64,000 bases of DNA from JAICYJ01 sp045806525 (GTDB lineage Bacteria; Actinomycetota; Thermoleophilia; Gaiellales; JAICJC01), in the NCBI GenBank assembly GCA_045806525.1, contig JBJMJD010000050.1, positions 1-64,000 of the forward strand, given 5' to 3'. The notes below the pieces were generated by a model, which saw only the letters and a program-made list of their open reading frames with translations, searched no databases and had not been told where the DNA came from. Within the stretch, counting starts at the first letter, position 1; each line of letters begins with the position of its first letter. A program made the position numbers and the translations under genes. Positions 50,794-62,336 of the stretch are shown in pieces.

Positions 50794-51045
50794 ATGGATC
50801 GCACATACGTACGCCGGCTGGGGCTCCCCCGTCCCATCCACGTCACCACCGACCAGGCCGGCCTGCCCGTGGCCGTCGCCAACCGCCCCGTCTCCGTCAC
50901 CCGCGACGAGTGGCGGGTCGAGGAGGGCTGGTGGACGCGCCGCCCCGTCCACCGCACCTACTTCGATCTGGTGCTGGCGGACGGCCGCAACACCGTCGTC
51001 TTCTGCGATCGCCGCCAGGGCCGCTGGTACGAGCAGCGCGCATGA
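50794..51045 (+). CDS. DUF6504-like small protein of the mutagenesis cassette
   Basis: 83 residues, beta-rich, with DRTYVRRLGLPRPIHV at the start and EEGWWTRRPVHRTYFDLVL in the middle. The pattern and its place between imuB and dnaE2 fit DUF6504, a small family found in this position in actinobacteria. Start ATG 50794 with AGGGGG just upstream. Its stop overlaps the dnaE2 ATG. Function unknown. Confidence 0.7.
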   Translation: MDRTYVRRLGLPRPIHVTTDQAGLPVAVANRPVSVTRDEWRVEEGWWTRRPVHRTYFDLVLADGRNTVVFCDRRQGRWYEQRA

Positions 51046-54000
51046 TCGAGCTGCACGCCCACTCCTGTTACTCCTTCCTGGACGGCGCCTCCCAGCCCCA
51101 GGAGCTGGCCCTGACCGCCGCCCGCCTCGGCCATGAAGCCCTGGCTCTGACCGACCACGACAGCCTGTCCGGCTCGCTCGAGTTCGCCCATGCCGCCCAC
51201 GACGCCGGCCTGCGCCCCATCACCGGCTGCGAGCTGACCCTGGCCGGCGGCGCCCACCTCACCCTCCTGGTCGAGACCCAGGCCGGCTACCGCAACCTCT
51301 GCCGCCTGCTCACCCTCGCCCACGCCGACGACCGCCGCGCACCCTCCGTCACCCTCGACCAGCTGGCCGTCCACGCCGACGGCCTGCACTGCCTGTCCGG
51401 CTGCGCCCGCGACGGTCTGGTCGCGCGCGAGGTCGCCGCCGGCCGCCCCCGCCAGGCCGACGCCGCCGCCCGCCGGCTGCGCGGCATCTTCGGCCGCGAC
51501 CGGTTCGCGATCGAGCTGCAGCGCCCCTACTGGCGCGGCGACGGCCGCCGCAACCGCCTGCTGGCCGAGCTCGCCGCCGAGCTGCGCCTGCGCACCGTCG
51601 CCACCGGCGACGTCCACGCCCACAACGCCCGCCGCGCCTTCCTGCAGGACACCCTGGTCGCGATCCGCCTCAACACCACGCTCGACGCCTGCGAGCGTGA
51701 CCGCCGGGGCAACCGTGAGGCGGTGCTGCGCGCCCCTGCTGAGATGGCCGCCCGCTTCCCCGACGACGCCGTCCGCGGCGCCCTCGAGGTGGCCGACCGC
51801 TGCCGCTTCGACCTCACCAGCGACCTTGGCTACAGCTACCCCGACTTCATCTCGGACACCGGCGAGTCGGCCTCCCAGGCCCTGTACCGCATCTGCCGCG
51901 ACCAGCTCGAGCTCCGCTACGCCGGCAGCCGTGACCTGCACGAGGCCCGCCGCCGCCTGGACGAGGAGCTGGCACTGATCGACCACCACGGCCTGGCCGG
52001 CTTCTTCCTCCTGCACCGCGACATCCTCGAGCTGGCCCGCGACGTCGCCCTCCAGGTGCGCGGCCAAAGCGCCGCCCGCCGCCTGCTGCCCCCGGGCCGC
52101 GGCCGCGGCTCCAGCGTCGGCTCGATCGTCTGCTACCTGATCGGCCTCTCCCACGTCGACCCGGTGTCGGCGCGGCTGTTCCTGGGCCGGTTCCTGTCGC
52201 GCGACCAGACCAGCATCCCCGACATCGACCTCGACTTCCCGCGCGACATCCGCGAGGGCCTGATCCTCGAGATCCAGCGCCGCTACGGCGACGACCACGC
52301 CGCGCTGGTGGCCGCCTTCCCCACCTACCGGGTGCGCGGCGCCATCCGCGACCTGGGCAAGGCGCTGGCGCTGCCACAGGGCGAGGTCGAGCGGATGGCG
52401 CGCATGACCGACGGCTGGGACCGCGGCACCGAGTCGGCGCGCCTGCCGGACGGCTCCGACAGCCCCCGCTGGCGCGCCTTCCGCTTCCTGATGGATGAGA
52501 TCATGGGCCTGCCCCGCCACATCAGCCAGCACTCCGGCGGGATGGTCATCTCCTCCACCCCGCTGGTCGAGCTGGTGCCGGTGCTGCCGGCCGCCATGGA
52601 GGGCCGTCGCATCTGCCAGTGGGACAAGGACTCCTGCGCCGACGCCGGGTTCCTCAAGATCGACCTGCTCGGCCTGGGCATGCTGTCGGCGGTGGAGCGC
52701 TGCGTCGAGCTGATCGCCGACACCGCCGCCGAGCCCGTCGACCTGTCCCGCATCGGCTTCGACGACCCCGCGGTCTACTCCGAGATCCAGGCCGGCGACA
52801 CCGTCGGCGTGTTCCAGATCGAGAGCCGCGCCCAGATGCAGTCGATCGTGCGCACCCAGCCCGAGAACCTGGGCGACCTGACCGTCCAGGTCGCGCTGGT
52901 GCGGCCGGGACCGATCGTGGGCAAGGCCGTCAACCCCTACATCCAGCGCCGCAAGCTGCTGCGCGAGAACCCCGACTACCAGGTGCCCTTCGACCACCCG
53001 CGGCTGGAGGGCCCGCTGGCCGACACGCTGGGCGTGATCGTCTACCAGGACCAGGTGCTGGAGGTGGCGATCGCGCTGGCCGGCTTCACCGCCGGCGAGG
53101 CCGAGTCGCTGCGCCGGGCGATGAGCCGCAAGCGCAGCCACGAGGCGCTGGTCGTGCACCGCGAGCGGTTCTGCGACGGGGCGGAGGCACAGGGCGTCCC
53201 CCGCGAGACGGCCGCGGCCGTGTTCGAGAACGTGCTCGGCTTCTCCGGGTTCGGCTTCCCCAAGTCGCACGCCGCCGCCTTCGCGATCCTGGCCTACCAG
53301 TCGGCCTGGCTGCACCTGCACCACCCCGCCGAGTTCCTGTGCTCGCTGCTGAACGAGCAGCCGATGGGCTTCTACCCGCCCGCCACGCTGCTCCGCGACG
53401 GCGAGCGGCGGGGCGTGACCGTGCTCCCACCTGACATCAACCGCAGCCACCCCGAGTGCGCGATGGAGCAGAGCGCCGTCCGCATCGGCCTCGGCTACAT
53501 CAAGGGCGTCGGCAAGGCTGCCTCGGACGTGGTCGCCGAGCGCGACCGCGGCGGCCCCTACCGCGACGCCGGCGACCTGGTGCGGCGGGCGCCGGTCGGC
53601 CGCGACGTGCTCGCCCAGATGGTGCGGGCCGGCGCGCTCGACCCCTTCTCCAGCGACCGCCGGCGGCTGCTGTGGGAGATCCGCCTGCACCGCGCCCCCG
53701 AGTCCGGCCAGCTGGCGCTGGCGCTTGACGCCGCCCCGGCGCCGCCGCTGCCGTCACAGTCGCAGTGGGAGCGGATGATCGCCGACCACGAGACGATGCG
53801 CCTTACCACCGGCCCCCACCCGATGGCGCTGCTGCGCCCCACGCTCCCCGACCACATCCGCACATCGCGCGACCTGGCCACCGACCCGCCCGGATCCACC
53901 GTCACCATCGCCGGGATCGTGGTGGCGCGCCAACGCCCGGGCACCGCCAAGGGCATCGTGTTCCTGCTACTCGAGGACGAGCACGGCCTGAGCAACGCGA

Positions 54001-54239
54001 TCGTGCCGCCCGACGTCTACGCCCACGACCGCATCGCCGTGCGGGCCGAGCCGCTGCTCGAGGTGACCGGCCGCCTGGAGCGCCGCGAGGGCACGATCAA
54101 CGTGCTGGCCGAGCGGATCACCGCGCTCAGCCACCGCGGCCGGGCCGAGATCGGGCCGGCACCAGCCGAGACGCCCGACGTTGGCGAGCTGCGAGCCGCG
54201 GCGCCCTATCCGAACAGCTTCGGGCGGGGACGGCGCTAA
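51042..54239 (+). CDS. dnaE2: error-prone DNA polymerase DnaE2 (ImuC)
   Basis: Second C-family polymerase, 1065 residues. PHP domain at the start (IELHAHSCYSFLDGASQPQE, ALTDHDSL), catalytic SIPDIDLDFPRDIRE, GFPKSHAAAFAILAYQSAWL and a C-terminal OB domain (VTIAGIVVARQRPGTAKG). It lacks the long C-terminal tail of the replicative enzyme and has the short DnaE2 type of end (PYPNSFGRGRR). ATG overlaps the stop of the small gene before it. It copies damaged DNA with ImuB during SOS-induced mutagenesis. Confidence 0.94.
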   Translation: MIELHAHSCYSFLDGASQPQELALTAARLGHEALALTDHDSLSGSLEFAHAAHDAGLRPITGCELTLAGGAHLTLLVETQAGYRNLCRLLTLAHADDRRAPSVTLDQLAVHADGLHCLSGCARDGLVAREVAAGRPRQADAAARRLRGIFGRDRFAIELQRPYWRGDGRRNRLLAELAAELRLRTVATGDVHAHNARRAFLQDTLVAIRLNTTLDACERDRRGNREAVLRAPAEMAARFPDDAVRGALEVADRCRFDLTSDLGYSYPDFISDTGESASQALYRICRDQLELRYAGSRDLHEARRRLDEELALIDHHGLAGFFLLHRDILELARDVALQVRGQSAARRLLPPGRGRGSSVGSIVCYLIGLSHVDPVSARLFLGRFLSRDQTSIPDIDLDFPRDIREGLILEIQRRYGDDHAALVAAFPTYRVRGAIRDLGKALALPQGEVERMARMTDGWDRGTESARLPDGSDSPRWRAFRFLMDEIMGLPRHISQHSGGMVISSTPLVELVPVLPAAMEGRRICQWDKDSCADAGFLKIDLLGLGMLSAVERCVELIADTAAEPVDLSRIGFDDPAVYSEIQAGDTVGVFQIESRAQMQSIVRTQPENLGDLTVQVALVRPGPIVGKAVNPYIQRRKLLRENPDYQVPFDHPRLEGPLADTLGVIVYQDQVLEVAIALAGFTAGEAESLRRAMSRKRSHEALVVHRERFCDGAEAQGVPRETAAAVFENVLGFSGFGFPKSHAAAFAILAYQSAWLHLHHPAEFLCSLLNEQPMGFYPPATLLRDGERRGVTVLPPDINRSHPECAMEQSAVRIGLGYIKGVGKAASDVVAERDRGGPYRDAGDLVRRAPVGRDVLAQMVRAGALDPFSSDRRRLLWEIRLHRAPESGQLALALDAAPAPPLPSQSQWERMIADHETMRLTTGPHPMALLRPTLPDHIRTSRDLATDPPGSTVTIAGIVVARQRPGTAKGIVFLLLEDEHGLSNAIVPPDVYAHDRIAVRAEPLLEVTGRLERREGTINVLAERITALSHRGRAEIGPAPAETPDVGELRAAAPYPNSFGRGRR

Positions 54240-54290
54240 CGCACCGTCAGCACAGCGCTGAAGACGGCGCAGATCACCACCCAACCCATT

Positions 54291-54304
54291 GGCCCTGGAG
54301 GGCC
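54291..54304. terminator. weak hairpin between dnaE2 and the convergent small gene
   Basis: GGCCC and GGGCC around TGGA. Short, with no T-run; the only structure seen in this 69-bp convergent gap. Confidence 0.3.
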
Positions 54305-54308
54305 GCTC

Positions 54309-54473
54309 CTACAGGAACAGCCCGTACACCGTGTTCAGCACGAAGATGAAGGCCAGCCACACGACCAGCACCATGACGACCGCCATCAGCGGGCGCTGCT
54401 GCGCCCAGTCAAGAACGGTCGCACGTCCGCCGTACTCGTCGACCTCCTCGTCGTCCAAGTCCATCCAGCGCAT
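54309..54473 (-). CDS. 54-aa membrane protein with acidic head
   Basis: Reads MRWMDLDDEEVDEYGGRATV, a polar linker, then one hydrophobic segment (MAVVMVLVVWLAFIFVLNTV) and a short tail. A run of G (GGAAGGGGGG) lies about 8 nt before the ATG as Shine-Dalgarno, and TACGCT about 30 nt before it could be a -10. Single-pass membrane protein, probably with the acidic N-terminus in the cytosol. Not recognised. Confidence 0.6.
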   Translation of the reverse strand: MRWMDLDDEEVDEYGGRATVLDWAQQRPLMAVVMVLVVWLAFIFVLNTVYGLFL

Positions 54474-54532
54474 CAGAAGACCCCCCTTCCGCTCCCCACT
54501 GTGAGCGTACAGGGTGCCCGGCCACCGGTAAC

Positions 54533-54546
54533 CCCCCGTACGGGGG
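54533..54546. terminator. CCCCCGTACGGGGG palindrome after comB
   Basis: 5-bp G-C arms around GTAC, about 18 nt past the comB stop. Terminator-like end of ppsR-ppdK-comB; only GTTACC follows. Confidence 0.45.
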
Positions 54547-54564
54547 TCAGCCGCAGGGCACCGC

Positions 54565-55286
54565 TCAGCCGGTGATCAGGGCCACACCGGCGTCCACGTC
54601 GGCCACCTTGGGCACGACCTCGAGCACGCTCTCGTGCGCGCAGAACCGCACGTCGTCGTAGAGGTCGGCCGCGCGCAGGTTGCGGGCGCTCTGCGAGGCG
54701 CTCAGCCCCTCGCCGCCGGTCTCGAAGCTGCGCGAGATCGCCTCCGCCGCGTGGGCGGCGTCCGACCGCTCCCACTCGGCCAGCCAGACCGCCAGCTCCT
54801 GCACGAACCGCCCGGCCGTGTAGGCGTCGTCCATCGTGAACCCGCCCTTCACGCCCGCACACTGGATCAGCACGTCGCCGCTCTGCTTGCGGGCCGTCCG
54901 CGCCACCGCCGCGGCACACGAGGTGAGGTTGGCCAGGCTGCCGATCGCCACCGTCTCGGCGTGCGCGGCCGCCGTCACGATTGCCCGCGTGCCGTTCGTG
55001 GTCGTGATCACGAGCGTCTCGCCCAGCCGGTCACCGGCGAACTCGCGCGGCGAGTTCCCCAGGTCGAACCCCTCGGGCTTCACGCACTTGCGCTCGCCCG
55101 CCAGGACGGCGCCGCCGTTCACCCGCTCCGCCAGCGCCCGCGCCTGGTCGACCTCCCCGCAGGCCAGCACCCGCTGATAGCCCTGCGCCAGCGCGTAGGC
55201 GATGGTGGTGGTGGCGCGCAGCACGTCGATCACGATCGCCACCGAGGCGTCCTCCGGCTCTCCCGGCGTGAAGGCGACGTCGATCC

Positions 55287-55290
<4 letters not shown>
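54565..55290 (-). CDS. comB: 2-phosphosulfolactate phosphatase (ComB) family protein
   Basis: 241 residues. VDVAFTPGEP-like start (VRIDVAFTPGEPEDASVAIV), VIDVLRATTTIAYAL, VLAGERKCVKPEGFDLGNSP and ITTTNGTRAI are ComB signatures. In methanogens ComB removes phosphate from 2-phosphosulfolactate, made from PEP and sulfite by ComA. GTG start overlaps the ppdK stop (GTGA). No comA or comC is in the window, so whether coenzyme M, sulfolactate or another product is made is open. Confidence 0.88.
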
Positions 55291-57913
<2,623 letters not shown>

Positions 57914-57917
<4 letters not shown>

Positions 57918-58756
57918 CCGCGCGAGAGCGCGCCCTCGAGTGCGGCCCGGCGCCGCTCCTCGACCAGCTCCGCGCAGCGCGCGGCGGCCTCTTCGATCGC
58001 CAGCTTGGTGACGTCGATGACCGGGCAGCCCAGCCGCTTGTGCAGGTTGGCGGTGGTCTCGAGCTCCTCGTAGATCTCGGCCAGGTCGGCGTAGCGCGCC
58101 GACGAGCCGGCGGCCAGCGCCCGCACCCGGCGGCGGCGGATCTCGGCCAGACGGTCGGCGTCGATGGTCAGCCCCACGATCTTCCAGGGATCGACCGTGA
58201 ACAGCGCCGGGGGCGGGTCGATGCCCTTCACGATCGGGATGTTGGCGGCCATCAGCCCCATGTAGCCGAGGTGCATCGAGGTCGGCGTCTTGGACGTGCG
58301 CGACACCCCCACCAGCACCACGTCGGCCTGCTGCAGGTCGTCCGCGCCGCGGCCGTCGTCGTGCTTGACGGCGAACTCGATGGCCGCGATCCGCCGGAAG
58401 TACTGCGCGTCAAGCGGCGCCTGGCGGCCGGGCACCTGCATCGCCTGCATGCCGGAGGCGGTCGTGATCGCGTTCAGCGCGGGCCCGAGCACGTCCAGCG
58501 CCACCAGCCGGTGCTGCCGCGAGATCTCGACCACGGCCTCGCGCAGGCCGGAGTCGACCAGCGTGTAGAACACGGCGGCGCGGCGGCCGGTGGCCGCCTC
58601 CAGCGCGCGCGCCAGCTGCTCGCGCGACTTCACCCGCGCATGGCGGTGCAGCTCGATCTCGGAATCGCCGAACTGCGACTGGGCCGCCCGCGCCACCCGT
58701 GCCGCCGTGTCCCCGGTCGAGTCGGAGATGATGTGGATCTCGAGCGTGTCCGCCAC
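57914..58756 (-). CDS. ppsR: PPDK/PEP synthase regulatory protein (kinase-pyrophosphorylase)
   Basis: 280 residues. The DUF299 P-loop GVSRTSKTPTSMHLGYMG and the start LEIHIISDSTGDTAARVA are present. These enzymes inactivate PPDK by ADP-dependent phosphorylation of a Thr near the catalytic His and reactivate it by phosphorolysis. It lies directly upstream of its target. GTG start with TAGAGT 7 nt upstream. Confidence 0.95.
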
Positions 58757-58763
58757 GGCCCGG

Positions 58764-58769
58764 ACTCTA
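58764..58769 (-). promoter_or_regulatory. -10 element TAGAGT, ppsR-ppdK-comB
   Basis: TAGAGT 7 nt before the ppsR GTG; GGTAGAGTCCGGGCCGTG differs from the metK promoter at one base. Confidence 0.6.
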
Positions 58770-58803
58770 CCGCCCGCCACAGCCGCGGGTGCGGTATACA
58801 GGG

Positions 58804-58835
58804 GCCACCGGTGGCGGCGACCGGCATCCGCCGGT
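58804..58835. terminator. hairpin and palindrome after glyS
   Basis: ACCGG/CCGGT with a 6-nt loop (58820-58835) begins 7 nt after the glyS stop; next to it GCCACCGGTGGC (58804-58815) is a perfect 12-bp palindrome. Either could end glyS transcription or bind a regulator of ppsR, 48 bp further on. Confidence 0.4.
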
Positions 58836-58842
58836 GTAGCGA

Positions 58843-60858
58843 CTACCCCGGGAGCTGCTCGAAGTCGCCGACCAGGCGCAGGGTCGAGACGACGTCGGCC
58901 AGCAGCTTGAGACGGTTTCCGCGCAGGGCCGGATCCTCGGCCATCACCATCACGTGCTCGAAGTACGCGTTGATCGGCTCCACCATCAGCGCCGCCGCGT
59001 CCAATGCGGACGCGTAGTCGCGCCGCGCGGCCGCGTCGGCGATCTCGATGTCCGCGGCCGTCAGCGCCGCGCACAGCGCCCGCTCCTCGTCCATCTCGAA
59101 CATCGACGTGCGCACCTCGGAGGCCGCCTGCTCGGCGGCTTTGGCCGTGATCCGGATACAGCGTCCGTAGGCGTCGCGGACGGCCGCCAGCCAATCGGCG
59201 CCGCGCGCGTCGCGCAGCGCCCGGCAGAGGGCGGCCAGCGGCAGCGGCCCGGTCACGCCGGAGCCGCGCGCGGCGCGCATCTCATCCACGGTCACACCCT
59301 CCTCGGCCATCAGCGGCTCGACCCGGTCGAGCACGAAGTCGACGGCGTCGGGCACCGCCTCGAGCGGCTTTCGGCGCAGCTCGTGGCCCTGCGACACCAG
59401 CATGTGCACGGACTCGGCCATCAGGTCGACCAGCCCCAGCTCGTAGCCGCGCTCGAGCGCGATCGCGACGATGCCGGCCGCCGCCCGGCGCAGCCCGTAG
59501 GGATCACGGCTGCCGGTGGGCTGCGCGCCCAGGGCGAATGCCACCGCCACCGTGTCGGCCTTGTCGGATACCGACAGCAGCGCGGCGCCCTCGTCCGCGG
59601 GCAGCGTCCCGCCGGCCTCGATCGGGAGGTGGTGCTCCGCGATCGCCGCGCACACCTCGGGCGGCTCACCCGCATCGCGCGCGTACAGCGACCCGGCGTA
59701 CCCCTGCAGGTCGGAGAACTCGGCCACCAGGCTCGACACCAGGTCGGCCTTGCAGAGCTCCGCCGCCCGCGCCACCGCCTCGCGCAGTGGCGGCTCGACC
59801 TCGACCCGGTCGCACAGCTGCCGCGATATCTCGCGTACCCGCTCCGCCTTGTCGGCCAGCGACCCCGCCCCCTCCAGGAAGCTGACGCGGGGCAGCTCGG
59901 CCAGCATCGCGGCGATGCCGCGGGCCTGGTCCTGGTCGTGCGCGAAGACGGCATCCTCCAGCCGCCCCACCAGCACCTCCTCGTTCCCGGCCGCGACCAC
60001 CGCCGGGTCGCCGCCGTTCGCGACGAACGTGAAGCGCGCATCGAGGCGTCCCTCGCGCACGATCGGGAAGTAGCGCTGGTGTGACTGCATCGCCGTGATC
60101 GGGACGCGCTCGGGCAGCTCCAGGTACCGCTCGTTGAACCGGCCCTCGAGCACCACGGGCCACTCCACCAGGTGGACGACCTCGTCCAGCTTGCCCATCG
60201 GATCGATCCACTCTCCGGCCGTGTTCAGCCCCTCCACGATCAGCTCCCGGCGCTCGGCCGCGTCGGCCAGCACGTGCACGCCGCGCAGGTCGTCCAGGTA
60301 GCTCGCCGCGGATCCCACCCGGACCGCGCCCAGCGACCGGTGGCCGCGGGACTCCGTGCCGCTGGCCAGCCCCGCCAGCTCCATCTCGACCACCTCGTCG
60401 TCGAGCTTGACCACCAGCCACCGGATCGGCCGCGAGAACCGGCCGCCCGGCCAGCGCATCGTCTTTGCGAACTGCAGCCCGGCCACCACGCGGTGCACGG
60501 CGTCCGGCACCAGCTCGGCGGCCGATGCCGCACGGCCGTCGCTGATGGCCCACACGAAGCCATCGCGCTGCTCCAGCTCGTCCACCGCCAGCCCGTGCTT
60601 TCGCGCGAACCCGGCTCTGGCCGCCTCGGGCGCGTCGGCACGCGGACCTCGCTGCTGCGTCGCGACGGCATCTCGCTGCGGCGGCACGCTCGCGATCGCG
60701 ACCAGCCGCCGCGGGCCGACGTGGACGCGGGTGTCGCGTGAGTCCAGGCCGGCTTCAGAGAGCGAGCGGACGAGCAGCTCGGGGAGCTGGCGCTCGGCCT
60801 CGCGACAGGCGGCGGCGGGCAGCTCCTCGCAGCCGATCTCGATCAGCAGGTCAGGCAA
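58843..60858 (-). CDS. glyS: glycyl-tRNA synthetase beta subunit
   Basis: 671 residues. LLIEIGCEELPAAACREAER at the start, RFSRPIRWLV, the HD-like region and the C-terminal anticodon-binding part (NAYFEHVMVMAEDPALRGNR) match the GlyS family. It starts at TTG, 8 bp before the end of glyQ; a GGAGGGCGAGG lies just upstream as Shine-Dalgarno. Actinomycetes mostly use a single-chain GlyRS, so the alpha/beta type is a lineage clue. Confidence 0.95.
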   Translation of the reverse strand: MPDLLIEIGCEELPAAACREAERQLPELLVRSLSEAGLDSRDTRVHVGPRRLVAIASVPPQRDAVATQQRGPRADAPEAARAGFARKHGLAVDELEQRDGFVWAISDGRAASAAELVPDAVHRVVAGLQFAKTMRWPGGRFSRPIRWLVVKLDDEVVEMELAGLASGTESRGHRSLGAVRVGSAASYLDDLRGVHVLADAAERRELIVEGLNTAGEWIDPMGKLDEVVHLVEWPVVLEGRFNERYLELPERVPITAMQSHQRYFPIVREGRLDARFTFVANGGDPAVVAAGNEEVLVGRLEDAVFAHDQDQARGIAAMLAELPRVSFLEGAGSLADKAERVREISRQLCDRVEVEPPLREAVARAAELCKADLVSSLVAEFSDLQGYAGSLYARDAGEPPEVCAAIAEHHLPIEAGGTLPADEGAALLSVSDKADTVAVAFALGAQPTGSRDPYGLRRAAAGIVAIALERGYELGLVDLMAESVHMLVSQGHELRRKPLEAVPDAVDFVLDRVEPLMAEEGVTVDEMRAARGSGVTGPLPLAALCRALRDARGADWLAAVRDAYGRCIRITAKAAEQAASEVRTSMFEMDEERALCAALTAADIEIADAAARRDYASALDAAALMVEPINAYFEHVMVMAEDPALRGNRLKLLADVVSTLRLVGDFEQLPG

Positions 60859-61708
60859 CCTCGCCCTCCTGCATGGCCAGGTACGCGCGCGCCACGGCCT
60901 GCGTCAGGTGCCGCATGCGCAGGATGTATGCCTGACGGTCGGTGACGGCGATCGCCCGCCGCGAATCGAGCAGGTTGAAGGCGTGCGAGCACTTCAGCAC
61001 CTGGTCGTAGGCGGGCAGCGGCAGGTTCGCCTCCAGGCACCGGCGGGCCTCGGCCTCGTGGTCGTCGAAGTGCCGCGCAAGCATCCCGGTGTCGGCCAGC
61101 TCGTAGTTGTAGGCCGAGAACTGGCGCTCGTTCTCGAGGTAGACGTCGGCCCACGACACGCCCGGGGCCCACTCCATGTCCTGGGCCCGCCGCACCTTCT
61201 GCAGGTGCATGCCGATCCGGTCGAGGCCGTAGGTCATCTCCACCGACACCGGCTCCAGCTCGATCCCTCCCGCTTGCTGGAAGTAGGTGAACTGGCTGAT
61301 CTCCATGCCGTCCATCCACACCTCCCAGCCCAGCCCCCACGCGCCCAGGCTGGGGCTCTCCCAGTTGTCCTCGACGAAGCGGATGTCGTGTTCCAGCGGG
61401 TCGATGCCGATCGCGGCCAGCGAGCGCAGGTAGACGTCCTGACTGTCGTCGGGCGCCGGCTTCAGGATCACCTGGTACTGGTAGTGCTGCTGGAAGCGGT
61501 AGGGGTTCTCGCCGTAGCGGCCGTCATCCGGGCGGATCGAGGGCTCGACGTAGGCCGTGCGCCACGGCCGCGGGCCGAGCACGCGGAGCAGCGTCGCGGG
61601 GTTGGACGTGCCGGCCCCCACCTCCGTGTGGTACGGCTGCATGATCGCGCACCCCTCGGCCTCCCAGAAGGCCTGCAGCTGCGCGATCGTCTGCTGGAAG
61701 GTCGCCAT
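60851..61708 (-). CDS. glyQ: glycyl-tRNA synthetase alpha subunit
   Basis: 285 residues; the catalytic chain of the alpha2-beta2 enzyme. It starts TFQQTIAQLQAFWEAEGCAI and has QPYHTEVGAGTSNPATLLR, YVEPSIRPDDGRYGENPYR and QFTYFQQAGGIEL, all conserved in class II GlyQ. ATG start with TAGCTT 9 nt upstream; divergent from the lipoprotein gene. Confidence 0.97.
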   Translation of the reverse strand: MATFQQTIAQLQAFWEAEGCAIMQPYHTEVGAGTSNPATLLRVLGPRPWRTAYVEPSIRPDDGRYGENPYRFQQHYQYQVILKPAPDDSQDVYLRSLAAIGIDPLEHDIRFVEDNWESPSLGAWGLGWEVWMDGMEISQFTYFQQAGGIELEPVSVEMTYGLDRIGMHLQKVRRAQDMEWAPGVSWADVYLENERQFSAYNYELADTGMLARHFDDHEAEARRCLEANLPLPAYDQVLKCSHAFNLLDSRRAIAVTDRQAYILRMRHLTQAVARAYLAMQEGEVA

Positions 61709-61717
61709 CGAGGGCGC

Positions 61718-61723
61718 AAGCTA
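61718..61723 (-). promoter_or_regulatory. -10 element TAGCTT, glyQ-glyS
   Basis: TAGCTT 9 nt before the glyQ ATG. Confidence 0.45.
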
Positions 61724-61731
61724 TCAGACGC

Positions 61732-61760
61732 TTGATCCCGGACAGCAACCTGCCGATAAC
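61732..61760 (+). promoter_or_regulatory. promoter TTGATC - 17 bp - GATAAC, lipoprotein gene
   Basis: One of the few places with both hexamers: TTGATC (61732-61737) and GATAAC (61755-61760), four of six matches each, 17 bp apart, 6 nt before the ATG. It overlaps the divergent glyQ promoter. Confidence 0.5.
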
Positions 61761-61766
61761 CGCTCC

Positions 61767-62336
61767 ATGCGACGTGGCGGATACGCGCTTCTCCCCCTCC
61801 TGGTGCTGGCGGCGACCGCCTGCGGAGCTCCCAGCGGCAAGGCGCTGGACACGAAGGTCGAGGCCGCCGTGGTGGCCCAGCAGGGCGGTCGGCAGGTCGT
61901 CTCATCGGTCGACTGCAGCGACCAGGCGCCGCCGGCCAACACGGTCGCCGGTGGGCTGGGGACGGTGACCGCCGACCACACCTGCACCGTGACGTTCAGC
62001 AACGGCACGCCCACGCAGGTGTGGGCGGTAAACGTGCTCGACCTCGGCGCCAGCCACCCCGTGCAGCTGCTCTACCGGACCGATCACAACGGCGACGGCC
62101 AGCCGGCCGTGACCGTCGACGTGGCAAGGCTGTTCTCGGCCGAGATGGCGCTCCTGAACGGCGGGACGGCAGCCAAGGCGCGCTGCAGGGCGGGCTCGCC
62201 CGCAGCACCGGCCGGCTCGACCGCGACGGCGGCACCCGACCACGTCTGCAGTATCCGCATCCCGGGCCACGGCCGCGAGCGCTGGGCCGTGCGGATCCTG
62301 GGCAGCAACGTGCAGCTGCTGTTTCAGCTCGGCTGA
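61767..62336 (+). CDS. predicted lipoprotein with duplicated DUF4333-like domain
   Basis: 189 residues. Signal peptide MRRGGYALLPLLVLAATACG with lipobox ending at Cys19. The rest contains two similar halves, each with a Cys pair (VDCSDQ...DHTCTVTF and KARCRAG...DHVCSIRI) and ending in WAVNVL or WAVRIL plus VQLL. This resembles DUF4333 proteins of actinobacteria, exported and of unknown role. Its 3' end overlaps recO (convergent) by 13 bp. Confidence 0.7.
   Translation: MRRGGYALLPLLVLAATACGAPSGKALDTKVEAAVVAQQGGRQVVSSVDCSDQAPPANTVAGGLGTVTADHTCTVTFSNGTPTQVWAVNVLDLGASHPVQLLYRTDHNGDGQPAVTVDVARLFSAEMALLNGGTAAKARCRAGSPAAPAGSTATAAPDHVCSIRIPGHGRERWAVRILGSNVQLLFQLG

Noticed and set aside
50910..51041. 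Upstream in-frame extension of dnaE2
   Set aside because: It lies in another frame of the DUF6504-like gene and is not protein-like; the conserved PHP start IELHAHS begins at ATG 51042, coupled to the previous stop.
50958..53690. 910-codon minus-strand frame opposite dnaE2
   Set aside because: Composition (Gly, Ala, Val, His, Gln) is typical of the antisense of a GC-rich gene; dnaE2 motifs on the plus strand are complete.
54289..54504. Plus-strand 71-codon frame after dnaE2, rich in Ser and Thr
   Set aside because: It is antisense to the 54-residue membrane protein gene, which has a Shine-Dalgarno and a membrane helix.
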